Source of the DNA: Victivallales bacterium
GTDB lineage: Bacteria; Verrucomicrobiota; Lentisphaeria; Oligosphaerales; Oligosphaeraceae
Assembly (NCBI GenBank): GCA_017964325.1
Contig: JAGCSE010000021.1
Location: forward strand, 1 to 54,100
Length of the DNA stretch: 54,100 nucleotides
Direction of reading: 5' to 3'
Both the position numbers and the translations under genes were made by a program. The stretch's first letter is position 1. Each line of letters opens with the position of its first letter. Positions 8,844-16,024 of this stretch are shown here, piece by piece. The notes beneath the pieces are model-generated. The model saw only the letters and a program-made list of their open reading frames with translations. It was not told where the DNA came from and did not search any database.

Positions 8844-9584
8844 ATGAACAAAATCATCGCCGTCATACCCGCTCGTTACGCATCGTCAAGATTCCCTGGA
8901 AAGCCGCTGGCCCTCATCGCCGGCGTCTCCATGATTCAACGTTGCTATGAAAACACTTGCAAATGCGACCGTTTCGACCAAGTCATCGTCGCGACGGACG
9001 ACCAGCGCATTTTCGACCATGTCGTCTCCTTCGGCGGCAAGGCCGTCATGACCTCCCCGAACCACCAGACTGGCACGGATCGCATTGCGGAGGCCATCCA
9101 GAACATCGACGCCGATCTCATCGTCAACGTGCAGGGCGACGAACCGATGATTCCAGCAGACGTTCTCAACCGCCTCATCGACGCGATGCTCGAATCCAAC
9201 GCCGACATGGGCACCGCCGCCGTCCCGTTTGATGAAGCGGGAGCCGACCCAACCAGCCCGAACGCCGTCAAAGTCGTTTTGGACAAACGCGGCTTCGCCC
9301 TCTATTTCAGCCGTTCGCTCATCCCATACCCACGTCAAGGCGGCATTCCCGTCGAACCGCTTCTCCATTGGGGCCTTTACGCTTATACGCGCAAGTTCCT
9401 CGAACAGTTCGTCAAATGGCCGCAAAGCCCTCTTGAACAATGCGAAAAGCTCGAACAGCTCCGCGCTCTCGAAAACGGCGCACGCATCATGGTCATCAAA
9501 GCCCACCATCGTTCCATCGGCGTCGATACGCCCGAAGACCTTGCCGCCGCTGAAAAATTCTATCTTGAATCCCTTTCAAAATAA
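8844..9584 (+). CDS. kdsB: CMP-Kdo synthetase (3-deoxy-manno-octulosonate cytidylyltransferase)
   Basis: A 246-residue nucleotidyltransferase that activates Kdo with CTP to CMP-Kdo for lipid A-core assembly. The N-terminal IPARYASSRFPGKPL is the family signature, with VATDD near residue 52, TSPNHQTGTDRIAEA near 70 and NVQGDEP near 95. The length matches E. coli KdsB (248). It has no Shine-Dalgarno; the start is preceded by a heptad AT-rich repeat. KdsA and KdsC follow directly, so three of the four Kdo pathway steps are encoded in order; KdsD is not in the window. Confidence 0.97.
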   Translation: MNKIIAVIPARYASSRFPGKPLALIAGVSMIQRCYENTCKCDRFDQVIVATDDQRIFDHVVSFGGKAVMTSPNHQTGTDRIAEAIQNIDADLIVNVQGDEPMIPADVLNRLIDAMLESNADMGTAAVPFDEAGADPTSPNAVKVVLDKRGFALYFSRSLIPYPRQGGIPVEPLLHWGLYAYTRKFLEQFVKWPQSPLEQCEKLEQLRALENGARIMVIKAHHRSIGVDTPEDLAAAEKFYLESLSK

Positions 9585-9596
9585 CGGAAACATACT

Positions 9597-10421
9597 ATGG
9601 ATGCTTTCAATCTAACGAACACAATAAAAATCGGAGACGGCCAGCCGCTCGTCATTCTCGCCGGCCCATGCGTCGCAGAATCATTGGACATCTGCCGCAC
9701 CATCGCCGAACAGGCCATGACCGCCTGCCAGAAGCTCAACCTCCCGTACGTCTTCAAGGCATCATTCGACAAAGCGAACCGCACGTCCATCAACTCCTTC
9801 CGCGGCAACGGTATCGAAAAGGGATTGGAGATTCTCGCCGCCGTCAAACGCGAGTTCGGCTGCCCTGTCGTGACAGACGTCCACGAGCCCGAACAATGCG
9901 CCATCGCGGCGGAAGTCGTTGACATCCTGCAAATTCCAGCCTTTCTCTGCCGCCAGACGGACCTGTTGCTTGCCGCAGCAAAAACAGGCAAGCCCGTCAA
10001 CGTCAAGAAAGGACAATTCCTCGCGCCGGAAGACATGAAGCAAATCGTCGGCAAAATCACATCCGTGGGCAATGAACGCATCATGCTGACGGAACGTGGC
10101 GCAAGCTTCGGCTACCACCGCCTCGTCGTCGATATGCCTGGACTCGTCATCATGAAGAACCTCGGCAAGCCTGTGATTTTCGATGCGACGCATTCCGTCC
10201 AGCTTCCTGGCGGGCAGGGCACGTCTTCCGGCGGCAACCGCGAATTCGTCGCACCGCTAGCCCGCGCCGCCGCCGCCGTCGGCATCGACGGACTCTTCCT
10301 CGAAACCCACCCCGAGCCGGAAAAAGCTCTCTCAGACGGTGCCAACTCCTTGCCAACGGCTCAGTTATACAATCTGCTCTCAATCGTAAAGGACATCCAT
10401 GGACTGGTCAAAAAAATGTAA
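9597..10421 (+). CDS. kdsA: 2-dehydro-3-deoxyphosphooctonate aldolase (Kdo-8-P synthase)
   Basis: A 274-residue TIM-barrel enzyme that condenses phosphoenolpyruvate with arabinose 5-phosphate. Visible signatures are LAGPCVAES near residue 20, [11 protein letters not shown] near 57, RGNGIEKGL near 71, TDVHE near 97, GQFLAPEDM near 139, ERGASFGYH near 165 and [14 protein letters not shown] near 195. The cysteine in GPCVAES, where E. coli has Asn, places it in the metal-dependent class. Its 3-prime end overlaps kdsC by 23 bases in another frame. The gene pair feeds substrate directly to the phosphatase and then to KdsB. Confidence 0.96.
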   Translation: MDAFNLTNTIKIGDGQPLVILAGPCVAESLDICRTIAEQAMTACQKLNLPYVFKASFDKANRTSINSFRGNGIEKGLEILAAVKREFGCPVVTDVHEPEQCAIAAEVVDILQIPAFLCRQTDLLLAAAKTGKPVNVKKGQFLAPEDMKQIVGKITSVGNERIMLTERGASFGYHRLVVDMPGLVIMKNLGKPVIFDATHSVQLPGGQGTSSGGNREFVAPLARAAAAVGIDGLFLETHPEPEKALSDGANSLPTAQLYNLLSIVKDIHGLVKKM

Positions 10422-10935
10422 AAACATCAAGGCTGTCGTGTTCGACATCGATGGCACTATCACGGATGGCCGCATTGGATACGGTTGCGGCTCCGACGAC
10501 ATGATCAAATTTTTCTCCGCCAAGGACGGTCTTGCATTCCGAATGTGCCGTCAGTTCGGCATCAAGACGGCCGCCCTCACGGCTCGTGGCGACAAGGCAA
10601 ACACAAAACGCCTCACCAGCCTCCATTGCGATCTCATCAAAGACCGCTGCATCACCAAAGGCGAAGGCCTTCAGGAAATCGCCTCTTTCTTCGACATCCA
10701 GCCGGAAAACTGCATGATGATCGGAGACGATTTCTTCGACCTGCCCGCGTTCGCCATCTGCGGAATCTCTGTCGCCGTCGCAGATGCCGCGCCGGAAGTC
10801 CGTGATTTGGCGGACTGGGTCACAGAAGCCAAAGGCGGTTGCGGAGCCCTCCGCGAAGCCGTCGAACGCCTCCTTAAATCCCGCGATGAATGGAAAGATT
10901 TCATCAAGCCTTACTACGACCTTTTCAAAAAATAA
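10399..10935 (+). CDS. kdsC: Kdo-8-phosphate phosphatase (HAD family)
   Basis: A 178-residue HAD hydrolase that dephosphorylates Kdo-8-phosphate. Motif I is [10 protein letters not shown] near residue 14 (nucleophile and acid/base aspartates), ALTARG near 54 is motif II, a lysine in the [12 protein letters not shown] stretch fits motif III, and [12 protein letters not shown] near 111 is motif IV. Its small size without a cap domain is typical of KdsC. The ATG at 10399 lies inside the end of kdsA, giving a 23-base overlap; an internal start beginning after the kdsA stop would lose motif I, so the overlapping start is right. Confidence 0.94.
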   Translation: MDWSKKCKNIKAVVFDIDGTITDGRIGYGCGSDDMIKFFSAKDGLAFRMCRQFGIKTAALTARGDKANTKRLTSLHCDLIKDRCITKGEGLQEIASFFDIQPENCMMIGDDFFDLPAFAICGISVAVADAAPEVRDLADWVTEAKGGCGALREAVERLLKSRDEWKDFIKPYYDLFKK

Positions 10936-10940
10936 TAATC

Positions 10941-11441
10941 ATGAAACGCATCGGAGCCGCCATCCTGTTCATTTTCATCTCTTTGCACGCATACTGCGCG
11001 GAATGGGACCTAGGGCAGAACGGCAATGTCTCCCTCTTCGATTTCAAATCCTGCGGCTATGACGATCAAAACCAGCTCGCCTGGCAGATCATGGGCCGTA
11101 AAGCCTCCGTCCGTGGAGCCATCACGACCATTGAAGGCTGCAAACTCGTCTTCTTCCATCAACAAGGCAAAAAGGAAAACACCGCCTTCATCAAGCCTGA
11201 TGAATCAGGAAAAATCAGACTCTTGCTCGAAACCCACTCCTGTGATTTCAACTATGCCATGGGTGAAGTAAAAAGCGACCAACCAATCACCATCACATTA
11301 GGAAACGACGTCTCTATGTCTGGAGTCGGTTTCGATGTAGATATCGCACGCCATGTCATCCTCCTTCGCTCCACCGTCAATCTCAAGCTCAAACTCGACA
11401 AGAAAACCCAAAAAGCCCTCAAAATAGGACCTCTGAAATGA
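10941..11441 (+). CDS. LptC-like periplasmic/inner membrane LPS export protein
   Basis: A 166-residue protein with an N-terminal hydrophobic stretch (residues about 4-20, ending AYCA) that is either a signal peptide or the membrane anchor of LptC. The rest is beta-rich with alternating hydrophobic residues. I place it as LptC-like mainly from position: it sits between kdsC and lptA-lptB, where lptC is expected, and overlaps the lptA-like start by four bases (ATGA). Sequence similarity to LptC is not obvious. The ATG at 10941 was chosen because it starts the signal sequence; an in-frame upstream codon at 10890 lies within kdsC. Confidence 0.6.
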   Translation: MKRIGAAILFIFISLHAYCAEWDLGQNGNVSLFDFKSCGYDDQNQLAWQIMGRKASVRGAITTIEGCKLVFFHQQGKKENTAFIKPDESGKIRLLLETHSCDFNYAMGEVKSDQPITITLGNDVSMSGVGFDVDIARHVILLRSTVNLKLKLDKKTQKALKIGPLK

Positions 11442-12166
11442 TACGTTTCTTTCACAAGTTTCTTCCAATCATAGCCTTCTGTTTTCTGTTTCCCGTCATG
11501 GCCACCGCTGATGAATCTGCGTTTAAGCCAGAAGAAGAGGAGCAACAGGATGAACTCGTCATCTCGGCCGATCGTATGGAACTGCAGCTCGACGGCAAGA
11601 CCGTTGAATTGACAGGCAATGTCCGTGTCGAAGACTCCAACATGAGCCTCACCGCCCTCAAAATGATAGTATATCTCACGGAAGCCGAAAAGAAAGAAGA
11701 AAAAGAGGACGGAAAAAAAGAAGACGATGAAAATAAAGACGACAGTGAGTATTCCAATATGAAATTGCAGCGCATCATAGCCGAAGGAGAAGTCAAGCTC
11801 CGCAAGCTCGACGGCACCGAATCCGCCATGGGAGAACGGGCCGTCTATGACGCAAAGGACGATACCATCATCATGACAGGCAATTGCTCCATCATTCAAG
11901 GCAAGAATACAATGAACGGCGACAAAGTCATTTACAATCGCCAGAAAGGTCATATCGACATCCAGAAGCCGCGTCTCACAATCCAAATCGACAAGAAAGG
12001 CAACAAAAACAGCGGCGCACTCGGAAACCTTTTCTCGCCAAAGGATGAACAAGACAAAAAAGATGAAAAAAAAGATGTGAAGCCAAAAGATGACAAAAAA
12101 GCCGACGGCAAGACAAAAGATGACACCCAGGCAAATAAAGACGAAAAAACAACGGACGAAAAATGA
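11438..12166 (+). CDS. lptA: LptA/OstA-like periplasmic LPS transport protein with charged tail
   Basis: A 242-residue protein with a signal peptide (residues 1-23, ending ATA) and two OstA/LptA-type repeats: ISADRMELQLDGKTVELTGNV-like block near residues 43-62 and GERAVYDAKDDTIIMTGNCS-like block near 130-150, then MNGDKVIYN near 158. LptA forms the periplasmic bridge that carries LPS from LptC to LptD. Unusual additions are an internal run of Lys/Glu/Asp at about 85-105 and a final 45-residue tail made almost only of Lys, Asp, Glu and polar residues. The tail is not part of the LptA fold. The gene overlaps both neighbours by four bases, indicating translational coupling with lptB. Confidence 0.8.
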   Translation: MIRFFHKFLPIIAFCFLFPVMATADESAFKPEEEEQQDELVISADRMELQLDGKTVELTGNVRVEDSNMSLTALKMIVYLTEAEKKEEKEDGKKEDDENKDDSEYSNMKLQRIIAEGEVKLRKLDGTESAMGERAVYDAKDDTIIMTGNCSIIQGKNTMNGDKVIYNRQKGHIDIQKPRLTIQIDKKGNKNSGALGNLFSPKDEQDKKDEKKDVKPKDDKKADGKTKDDTQANKDEKTTDEK

Positions 12167-12888
12167 CGGCTCTCCTCAAAGCGGAAAATTTAGTTAAAAT
12201 CTATGGGAACCGATGCGTCGTCAACCATGTCTCATTGGAAGTCGCCCCTGGTGAAGTCGTCGGCCTCCTCGGCCCGAACGGCGCAGGAAAGACGACGTCG
12301 TTCTACATGATTGTCGGACTCATCGACCCGAACGAAGGCACCATCCTTTTTGACGGTCACGATGTCTCCCGCCTCGCCATGTACGAACGGGCCCGCCTCG
12401 GCATGGGATATCTTGCACAAGAGCCATCCATTTTCCGTAAGCTTACCGTTGAAGAAAATGTGCTTGCAGTGCTGGAATCACTTGAACTTGGCGCAAAAGA
12501 GCGTAAATTGAGATTGGAGGAGCTGCTGAACGAGCTCCAACTGACAAAACTGGCAAAACAAAAGGCATTCACTTTAAGTGGAGGCGAACGAAGAAGACTG
12601 GAAATCACACGCGCCCTCGCCACAAATCCGAAATTCATCATGCTCGATGAACCATTCGGAGGCGTGGATCCGATCAACGTCAACGAAGTGCAGAAAATCA
12701 TTGCAAACCTCCGAGACAGAGGTCTCGGAATCTTGATTACAGACCACAATGTTCGTGAAACTCTGGCAGTTGTCGATAGGGCGTATCTGATTTGCAACGG
12801 CGAAATCCTCTTCGCGGGAAGCGGTGAACAACTGCTCCACGACGAAAAGGCACGCCAGGTCTATCTCGGCCCTTCATTCAACACATGA
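12163..12888 (+). CDS. lptB: LPS export ABC transporter ATPase
   Basis: A 241-residue ABC ATPase matching LptB, the cytoplasmic motor of the LptB2FG complex that extracts LPS from the inner membrane. Walker A is GPNGAGKTTSF near residue 38, Q-loop is LAQEPSIFRKLTVEEN near 84, signature LSGGERRRLE near 139, Walker B MLDEPFGGVDP near 161 and switch His ITDHNVRE near 195. The length matches E. coli LptB. It overlaps lptA by four bases. In many diderms lptB is followed by rpoN and hpf; here hpf follows directly and rpoN is absent. Confidence 0.96.
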   Translation: MTALLKAENLVKIYGNRCVVNHVSLEVAPGEVVGLLGPNGAGKTTSFYMIVGLIDPNEGTILFDGHDVSRLAMYERARLGMGYLAQEPSIFRKLTVEENVLAVLESLELGAKERKLRLEELLNELQLTKLAKQKAFTLSGGERRRLEITRALATNPKFIMLDEPFGGVDPINVNEVQKIIANLRDRGLGILITDHNVRETLAVVDRAYLICNGEILFAGSGEQLLHDEKARQVYLGPSFNT

Positions 12889-12902
12889 CGCAAACTGCGT
12901 CA
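12886..12902. promoter_or_regulatory. Perfect 7-bp hairpin at lptB stop, before hpf
   Basis: TGACGCA and TGCGTCA form a 7-bp inverted repeat around a 3-base loop. The left arm contains the lptB stop codon. The hpf Shine-Dalgarno (AAGGAGG, 12917-12923) begins 14 bases downstream. It could be a small operator or processing hairpin; no run of T follows, so it is not a typical terminator. Confidence 0.5.
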
Positions 12903-12930
12903 GGCAACCCAAAAACAAGGAGGTCAAAAC

Positions 12931-13323
12931 ATGGAAATTATCGTCAGTGCAAAACATTATGAAATTGACGACGAACTCAAGACTCTCGCCGATACCTTGA
13001 CGAAGAAACTTGAATCCGAATTCGAACTCCAAAAACTGACATCCCTCAGAATTGTCTTCTCCACAGAACGCAACTGGCATGTCGCCGAAGCACTTCTGAA
13101 CGGCAAACGCCTAACACTCAACGCAAAAGCCGTCAGCAACGACATGCGGCAATCACTCGCCAAGCTCATCGAAAAACTTGAAAAGCAATTGAGACGCTAC
13201 ATTGAGAAGACCAAGACGACCGCCACCAAGGCCGATCCGGAAAAGAAGGAGAAAATCTGGACCTCCGCCGAACTCGTCGAAGAGAACGAAACCGCCGAAT
13301 TCATCGAAGATGTCATCGAATAA
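12931..13323 (+). CDS. hpf: Ribosome hibernation promoting factor (short form, RaiA/HPF)
   Basis: A 130-residue protein of the S30AE family that binds the 30S decoding site and inactivates ribosomes in stationary phase. The N-terminal 98 residues fit the beta-alpha-beta-beta-beta-alpha fold: MEIIVSAKHYEIDDEL opens the family pattern, and DMRQSLAKLIEKLEKQLRR is the second helix. The C-terminal 30 residues are acidic and short, and the dimerising domain of long HPF is missing. It has the best ribosome binding site of the region, AAGGAGG seven bases before ATG. Its place directly behind lptB follows the common lptB-rpoN-hpf order with rpoN removed. Confidence 0.9.
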   Translation: MEIIVSAKHYEIDDELKTLADTLTKKLESEFELQKLTSLRIVFSTERNWHVAEALLNGKRLTLNAKAVSNDMRQSLAKLIEKLEKQLRRYIEKTKTTATKADPEKKEKIWTSAELVEENETAEFIEDVIE

Positions 13324-13340
13324 ATAAACCAGACCAGCAC

Positions 13341-13448
13341 CTCTAGAGCCTCTAGCGCTTCTAGAGCTTCTAGATCTTCTAGCGCCTCTAGCGCCTCTAG
13401 CGTTTCTAGAGCCTCTAGCGCTTCTAGATCTTCTAGAGCCTCTAGCCT
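13341..13448. repeat. Twelve-unit 9-bp CTAG tandem repeat
   Basis: Twelve consecutive 9-base units of form Y-TCTAG-(A/C)-(G/T)-Y, for example CTCTAGAGC, CTCTAGCGC, TTCTAGAGC and TTCTAGATC, fill the gap between hpf and the terminator. Every unit contains CTAG. Units vary at the first base and after the CTAG core, so the array is not a fresh identical expansion. The opposite strand reads as a run of Leu-Glu-Ala codons, which is a by-product of the 9-base period. Confidence 0.95.
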
Positions 13449-13458
13449 ACCCAATCAT

Positions 13459-13491
13459 CGCCCGCCGCCGCACGCAACGGCGGGCGTTTTT
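13459..13491 (+). terminator. Rho-independent terminator after hpf
   Basis: CGCCCGCCG (13459-13467) pairs perfectly with CGGCGGGCG (13478-13486) around a 10-base loop and is followed by five T. It closes the long plus-strand LPS transcription unit. Confidence 0.9.
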
Positions 13492-13496
13492 CACGA

Positions 13497-13517
13497 GAAT
13501 TGTGAATTGTGAATTAG
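13497..13517. repeat. Heptad repeat (GAATTGT) before the DUF3842 gene
   Basis: Three 7-base units, GAATTGT, GAATTGT and GAATTAG, end eight bases before the start codon at 13526. The last unit supplies the AGG of a weak ribosome binding site (AGGAAAA). Confidence 0.75.
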
Positions 13518-13525
13518 GAAAAAAC

Positions 13526-13933
13526 ATGAACATCCTAGTCATCGATGCACATGGTGGCGGACTTGGCAAGCAGCTTGTGACTGCCTTGCGCAAGTCATTT
13601 CCTGACATGGACATAACGGCTGTCGGCACGAACACTGCGGCGACCGCCGTCATGTTGAAGGCGGGAGCCACCCACGCGGCGACCGGTGAAAACGCCATCA
13701 TTGTCGGCTGCCGCAAGGCGGATGTCATTGTCGGGCCGCTGGCCATTGTCATCGCGGATTCCATGTACGGCGAAATCACGCCAGCCATGGCGCTGGCCGT
13801 TGCACAAAGCAATGCCAGAAGGATACTTATTCCCTTCAACCATTGTGACAACATCGTCGTCGGCATCCATGACTACAATATCACGTCTCTCATCCAAGAA
13901 GCCATAGACGAACTGCATAAGCTAAACGCCTAA
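13526..13933 (+). CDS. DUF3842 family protein
   Basis: A 135-residue protein matching the uncharacterised DUF3842 family known mainly from Firmicutes. It opens with a Rossmann-like strand and glycine turn (ILVIDAHGGGLGKQL), has AVGTNTAATAVMLKAGA near residue 33, then GCRKADVIVGPLAIVIADSMYGEITP near 60-85, and a C-terminal IPFNHCDN segment. The glycine pattern suggests nucleotide or cofactor binding. An upstream in-frame codon at 13502 exists, but the ATG at 13526 follows AGGAAAA and begins the conserved strand. It stands alone between the hpf terminator and a convergent gene. Confidence 0.75.
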   Translation: MNILVIDAHGGGLGKQLVTALRKSFPDMDITAVGTNTAATAVMLKAGATHAATGENAIIVGCRKADVIVGPLAIVIADSMYGEITPAMALAVAQSNARRILIPFNHCDNIVVGIHDYNITSLIQEAIDELHKLNA

Positions 13934-13998
13934 AGCTCAAAGCTTAAACCTGCGTCTCTGCGTTAAAATCCCTACGCCTCCCTCCTCTCTGTGCCTTT

Positions 13999-14667
13999 TT
14001 AAATCAACTCTCTTGGATCTCGCGGCTTCTCTCTTTGCTGTTCTCTGAAAGGTTTGGGAGTTTCCACGGGGTCATCATCATCGATTTTCTCATTGGAATC
14101 ATGCTTGGGTTCGGGCAACGGCTCCACAGATTCTTCGTTGTATTCTTCATACTGTTCAATTCTAGTTCCATTATTTAATAAATTATCAAACAATTCATGG
14201 AATTGGTCATTAAAAACAGTTGAAAACAGAATCTGCAATATCAGCATGATAAGTGGCAGAATGCCCAGAATGATTCCTGCCCAAGCGTATCCTCTGCCTT
14301 CCAGCCGCCCCTCGGAATTCTTGATTTCATTCAATCCCATAATTCCAAAAACAACGGCGACAATACTGCAAATATTGCAACAGCAAATTCCTGCAATCGC
14401 CAGCCAAAGAGAGTTCTTCGCATTTTCGCTGATGGCGGCAGGCCCCGAGTAATAATCATCCCATCCCGACATGACTGGCGGCATATTCGATGGAGGCGGC
14501 GTGGTACCGTTAGATGTCGGAATAGCTGTCGGCGGAGGATTCGACATGGAATGTCGAATCACCACAGGCTTCTGGCAATGGGGGCACATAGAGGTCTTCC
14601 CTTCCCATTCGTCCTGTGCGCCTATTGGCTTCCCGCAATGCGGGCAGTTGAAAACAAAAACTCCCAT
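13999..14667 (-). CDS. Zinc-ribbon membrane protein with DUF4190-like domain
   Basis: A 222-residue protein with two CPHC zinc-knuckle pairs near residues 7 and 27, a Pro/Thr-rich linker (about 45-80), then two membrane segments (about 95-120 and 128-155) joined by IMGLNEIKNSEGRLEGRGYA, the hallmark loop of DUF4190 proteins. The last 50 residues are acidic and disordered. The zinc ribbon should be cytoplasmic. The ATG at 14667 has AGGAG six bases ahead; a TTG six bases further up would place the start against the ribosome binding site. No function is known. Confidence 0.75.
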   Translation of the reverse strand: MGVFVFNCPHCGKPIGAQDEWEGKTSMCPHCQKPVVIRHSMSNPPPTAIPTSNGTTPPPSNMPPVMSGWDDYYSGPAAISENAKNSLWLAIAGICCCNICSIVAVVFGIMGLNEIKNSEGRLEGRGYAWAGIILGILPLIMLILQILFSTVFNDQFHELFDNLLNNGTRIEQYEEYNEESVEPLPEPKHDSNEKIDDDDPVETPKPFREQQREKPRDPRELI

Positions 14668-14679
14668 TGTCAACTCCTG

Positions 14680-14700
14680 TAATCACTAACCACTAATCAT
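14680..14700. repeat. Heptad repeat (TAATCAC) before the zinc-ribbon gene
   Basis: Three 7-base units, TAATCAC, TAACCAC and TAATCAT, lie 12 bases upstream of the minus-strand start at 14667, just outside the AGGAG ribosome binding site. Confidence 0.7.
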
Positions 14701-14720
14701 CAGCCTCCACCCACTCGGCT

Positions 14721-14742
14721 CCTAGGATCCTAGGCTATAGCC
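14721..14742. repeat. Two adjoining perfect palindromes
   Basis: CCTAGGATCCTAGG (14721-14734) is a perfect 14-bp palindrome and GGCTATAGCC (14733-14742) a perfect 10-bp palindrome sharing GG. They lie just beyond the stop of the oxidoreductase gene (minus strand) and could form a transcript-end hairpin, although no T-run follows. Confidence 0.6.
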
Positions 14743-14744
14743 AC

Positions 14745-15872
14745 TTACAGCTCAATCCATTGTCCGCTTACCGCCGATCGTTTCACGGCGTCCATCACAC
14801 GTTGGATTTTGACTCCCTGCTCAAGTCCAGGTTCCGCCTTCACGCCACGATTGACGCAGTCCATGAAATGGTACAGGCATTGGACATGGGCGCGAAGCCA
14901 ACCGATTGTCGATTTCGTCGCAGGGAAGCATGACGGCGCTTCATATCGCTGTCCTGTATCAACCCGCGTCCAGCCGCGTACGCCGCCAATCGGCGAATCT
15001 GCCGCCCGAACATCATAGATTTCAAGATGATGCGGATCCATGGAATCGAAGCGAATCGCACCGAGCGTCCCATGCATCTCCAAGCGGATTTCATCTTCAG
15101 CGCCAGTCGCCAATTTCGTCGCTTCGACCGTCCCCTTCGCGCCGTTCTCCAATTCAACCATGGAGAACATCGCGTCTTCGCAATCGACAGGCAGCATGAC
15201 GTTTGGCTCCGTCAGCGAACGCCGTTCGCCTACAGCGAGTTGTGTCATGGCTGACAACCGCTTGACATCGCCTAACATACACGTCGTCAAATCCAACGCA
15301 TGGGAGCCCAAATCCGCCACAACTCCGCCGCCTGCGGCTTCGGAATACCGCCATTTCAACGGATTCTTCTGGTCGATGTTGCCCGAGTGCATGAACGAGC
15401 AGCGGAATTGCAGCGGCTTCCCGATGAAGCCTTCGTCAATCAACTGTTTCGCACGCAGCGTGCCAGGGAAGAAGCGAAGCTGCAACGTCATCTGGTGGAT
15501 GCCCTTATACGATGGCAAAGCACGTTCGATCTCCTCCGCCTCCGCCAGCGTCACCGTCAGCGGCTTGTCGCAGTAAATGTGCTTTCCGTGCGCCATCGCG
15601 CTCAAAACCGCATCTTTATGGAAATTGTTGGGCGTGCAGATATGGACAACGTCGATGTCTGGATTTTCCGTGATTTCACGATAATCCGTGCAACCCTTCG
15701 CGTTCAGAAATTCGCCAGCCGCCGCCGCAGACTCCGCCTTGCTTGTGCAGACGTGCGTAATGGCCGTTTTGAACGGCAATTTTCCAAAGAAAAACGGCAG
15801 ATTTTTGTGCGCAAACGCATGAACCTTGCCGATGTATCCGAAACCAATTATTCCAATGCGATATGTTTTCAT
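14745..15872 (-). CDS. Gfo/Idh/MocA family NAD(P)-dependent sugar oxidoreductase
   Basis: A 375-residue oxidoreductase. The N-terminal Rossmann motif is GIIGFGYIGKVHA near residue 8, HICTPNNFHKD near 76 and CDKPLTVTLAEAEE near 97 (EKP/DKP catalytic lysine block), and GSHALDLTTCMLGDV near 190 contains the conserved His region of the C-terminal domain. No signal peptide is seen. Such enzymes oxidise or epimerise sugars or inositols; the substrate cannot be told. The gene stands alone in its strand block, divergent from the AAA ATPase gene. Confidence 0.88.
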   Translation of the reverse strand: MKTYRIGIIGFGYIGKVHAFAHKNLPFFFGKLPFKTAITHVCTSKAESAAAAGEFLNAKGCTDYREITENPDIDVVHICTPNNFHKDAVLSAMAHGKHIYCDKPLTVTLAEAEEIERALPSYKGIHQMTLQLRFFPGTLRAKQLIDEGFIGKPLQFRCSFMHSGNIDQKNPLKWRYSEAAGGGVVADLGSHALDLTTCMLGDVKRLSAMTQLAVGERRSLTEPNVMLPVDCEDAMFSMVELENGAKGTVEATKLATGAEDEIRLEMHGTLGAIRFDSMDPHHLEIYDVRAADSPIGGVRGWTRVDTGQRYEAPSCFPATKSTIGWLRAHVQCLYHFMDCVNRGVKAEPGLEQGVKIQRVMDAVKRSAVSGQWIEL

Positions 15873-15972
15873 CGTCTTTCCCTGTTTTTTCTGACCTTTC
15901 TTTCGTCTTACCGCTTTGCGGCTTTGTAATTATACATTATTTTAATCTGTTTTACCATAATGACAACTAAAC

Positions 15973-15992
15973 GATTCAGTTTTTGCTGAATC
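15973..15992. promoter_or_regulatory. Inverted repeat in divergent promoter region
   Basis: GATTCAG and CTGAATC form a perfect 7-bp inverted repeat around TTTTTG, 32 bases before the AAA ATPase start. It lies in the 152-base gap between divergently transcribed genes and could be an operator or leader hairpin. No convincing -35/-10 pair was found in this gap. Confidence 0.4.
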
Positions 15993-16024
15993 CGACATGA
16001 AACATCGCACTCAAGAGGCCATTT

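Noticed and set aside
11252..12052. Minus-strand frame of 266 codons opposite lptA
   Set aside because: Phe/Val-rich shadow of the Lys/Glu-rich lptA sequence.
13341..13448. Possible CRISPR array
   Set aside because: Unit length is nine bases with no spacers, and no cas genes are present.
13197..13454. Minus-strand frame rich in Leu-Glu-Ala repeats
   Set aside because: It is produced by the 9-bp repeat array read in one frame and runs antisense into hpf; no ribosome binding site or family match.
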